From contig JAOWCC010001608.1 in the NCBI GenBank assembly GCA_030867875.1, positions 166,909 to 230,908 of the forward strand: a stretch of 64,000 bases of DNA. Reading direction: 5' to 3'. The stretch comes from Actinernus sp. WN-2022. Its lineage: Eukaryota > Cnidaria > Anthozoa > Actiniaria > Actinernidae. The number at the start of each line of letters is the position of its first letter. Within the stretch, counting starts at the first letter, position 1. Of the stretch, positions 62,869 to 64,000 are shown in pieces. Made by a program: the position numbers and the translations under genes. A model generated the notes under the pieces. It did not search any database, was not told where the DNA came from, and saw only the letters and a list, made by a program, of their open reading frames with translations.

Positions 62869-63184
62869 GCTTTGTACAAAACGCTCTACGTCATGGTATG
62901 TGTCCGGGAATGCATGCGCCAACGGAGCCGGAGTTGTGAGGGATGTCAACAGAGTCAACAGGACGAACGTTACCATTCCTGTTTATGGTCTTTTTCCGAG
63001 GTCATTAATCTTTACCCCGTGTGTGGCGGGGGTACGGTCTCATATTACCCTAGAGGCTCTACGGGCTACGGGCGGATGGGCTTTGCAGAGTTTGCACCTC
63101 ACGGGGATTATTGCTCCCCTTACTTATACCGTGTTTGAACGGTTGCAAAAACTAAAGGAGGCCGAGATTTACAAATATTATTAA
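62843..63184 (+). CDS. Cassette frame 3 (copy B)
   Basis: 113 codons with the same first ~28 and last ~60 residues as copy A. The intervening ~42 residues are read in another frame and lack the Cys/His motif. The motif persists in copy B in the frame beginning at 62872. Confidence 0.4.
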   Translation: MRVLQKPGELCTKRSTSWYVSGNACANGAGVVRDVNRVNRTNVTIPVYGLFPRSLIFTPCVAGVRSHITLEALRATGGWALQSLHLTGIIAPLTYTVFERLQKLKEAEIYKYY

Positions 63185-63346
63185 TTGTATTATTTTGAAG
63201 AATGCGAAGACCCCCTCATTACTTACAAGAATCGAATTTGGTACGGGTTATGCCAAGCTTTGCTCTACGAAGACAATCCCCAGGACTATATTGAAACTGG
63301 AGTGTCTACCCTTTTGGATTTATTGGAGTCTGCCAATTATATGTAA
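63185..63346 (+). CDS. Cassette frame 4 (copy B)
   Basis: 53 codons directly following the frame 3 stop and in frame with it. The sequence is well composed and helical (IWYGLCQALLYED, STLLDLLESANYM). It has no ATG at its start, so it would need readthrough, splicing or a different upstream frame. AATAAA follows at 63364-63369. Unrecognised. Confidence 0.45.
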   Translation: MYYFEECEDPLITYKNRIWYGLCQALLYEDNPQDYIETGVSTLLDLLESANYM

Positions 63347-63363
63347 GACAGGTATCCCGAGAC

Positions 63364-63369
63364 AATAAA
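63364..63369 (+). terminator. AATAAA polyadenylation signal, copy B
   Basis: Same signal, 18 bases after the frame 4 stop TAA at 63344-63346. Confidence 0.65.
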
Positions 63370-63471
63370 AGAGACTTGTGTTTGAATAATAACAACTTTG
63401 TTTCTCAATAGTATCAATAAAATACATATAACATTCCAAATAAATGTATTTTTTTTTTTTTACAAAGTAAA

Positions 63472-64000
63472 CAAGTGTTTACTTTATAATTTGCAGGCTA
63501 ATATGATAATGCAATAATTATAAAGTAATAATTGGGTCTAATGGACTGGTCATAAAGTGCAGTTGGGGGCGGGGGGGGGGGGGGGGGGGGGTGATAAAAT
63601 TCAATTTTTGAAAGGCTGGATTTTATGTGGCTCACTCTGGATTAGTGCAGAATTACACATGACCCACCTCTATCTTGCAGCTGAAAAACATCATGTTTTT
63701 GGCCAACAAATAATGGTAATAAACATAGTACAGTTATTATATAAATTGGAGGTAATGTTCTGAAACAGGGTATTATTGTATCTCAATAATCAGTCAGAAC
63801 TTTTTTAAATGAAAATCACATTTGGGTATAAATACAACATCAGTTCATGTAATATAATTTTGTGCTTCCTAAAACATTATAAAATAACTGTTAATACCTG
63901 TCAAGTGTAAAATCAAAGCAGATTTTAGTGTGACCCCACCCTCCATGTGGTGGCAAAATTTCCATGACCCACCCCCATTTATGACTTGAACATTTGATGA
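63472..64000 (+). repeat. ~6.0-kb tandem unit, copy C (cut by window end)
   Basis: The first 529 bp of a third unit are present, with the MITE start and a shorter poly-G run (21 G against 26). At least one more copy therefore continues beyond the window. Confidence 0.95.

Larger units (their letters stand above)
57433..63471 (+). repeat. ~6.0-kb tandem unit, copy B
   Basis: Full second unit, 6,039 bp. The larger size comes mostly from one extra ~36-bp promoter repeat near 61,900, offset by small deletions. Confidence 0.95.

Noticed and set aside
51422..64000. rDNA-type or histone tandem array
   Set aside because: No rRNA or histone sequence is present. The unit is mostly transposon-derived apart from the unidentified cassette.

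Overview
The window looks like a transposon-dense invertebrate chromosome, most likely a cnidarian and plausibly a stony coral. This is an inference from the mix of elements: a Ngaro-type tyrosine-recombinase retrotransposon, a Crypton-like recombinase, hAT, Tc1-like and TTAA-site (Kolobok-like) DNA transposons, BEL/Pao and L2/CR1-like retroelement fragments, and a multi-exon PIN-like/CXC protein of a type I associate with aquatic invertebrates. There are spliceosomal introns and AATAAA polyadenylation signals. I see no bacterial operons, no rRNA, no intact tRNA and no ordinary single-copy housekeeping gene.

Layout. (1) 1-11,350: a 5,139-bp segment present twice in tandem (offset 5,735). It holds a TTAA-flanked DNA transposon, a non-LTR reverse transcriptase fragment without its YADD region, and a GGTACAAACTCC minisatellite leading into a mosaic repeat. 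(2) 11,350-17,490: a tRNA-like relic, tandem repeats, hairpin-bearing repeats and a Crypton-like recombinase with zinc fingers (minus strand). (3) 17,490-24,760: mosaic repeats, several carrying RFX X-box-like motifs, and a perfect 88-bp-arm palindrome. (4) 24,760-32,640: retroelement fragments (an L2-type endonuclease, BEL/Pao integrase and RT, L2 RT) with a 1.79-kb Tc1-like element inserted in BEL/Pao at TA. (5) 32,637-37,545: an intron-containing gene encoding a large protein with Cys/His modules, a PIN/FEN1-like domain and a C-terminal CXC domain. (6) 38,297-41,001: a complete hAT element with 8-bp target duplication. (7) 44,980-51,341: a complete Ngaro-type element with split direct repeats. 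(8) 51,422-64,000: two full copies and one partial copy of a ~6.0-kb tandem unit. Each full unit contains a MITE, an 84-bp array, a second TTAA element and a compact cassette with CRE, GC, CCAAT and TATA motifs, several short Cys- or Pro-rich reading frames and an AATAAA signal.

How parts relate. The non-LTR endonuclease fragment (24,762) and the RT fragment (9,221) lie on the same strand, in the right order, break at the same linker position, and both touch the GGTACAAACTCC repeat. They may be one LINE split by about 15.5 kb. The TTAA element at 60-1,655 (and 5,795-7,390) sits in that LINE's 3' UTR. The TTAA elements of regions 1 and 8 carry similar coding scraps. Region 8 is the best candidate for something undescribed: a tandem unit whose junctions are palindromes and whose cassette encodes proteins I do not recognise. 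Its copies differ mostly by single-base indels, so residual base-calling errors could be part of the picture.
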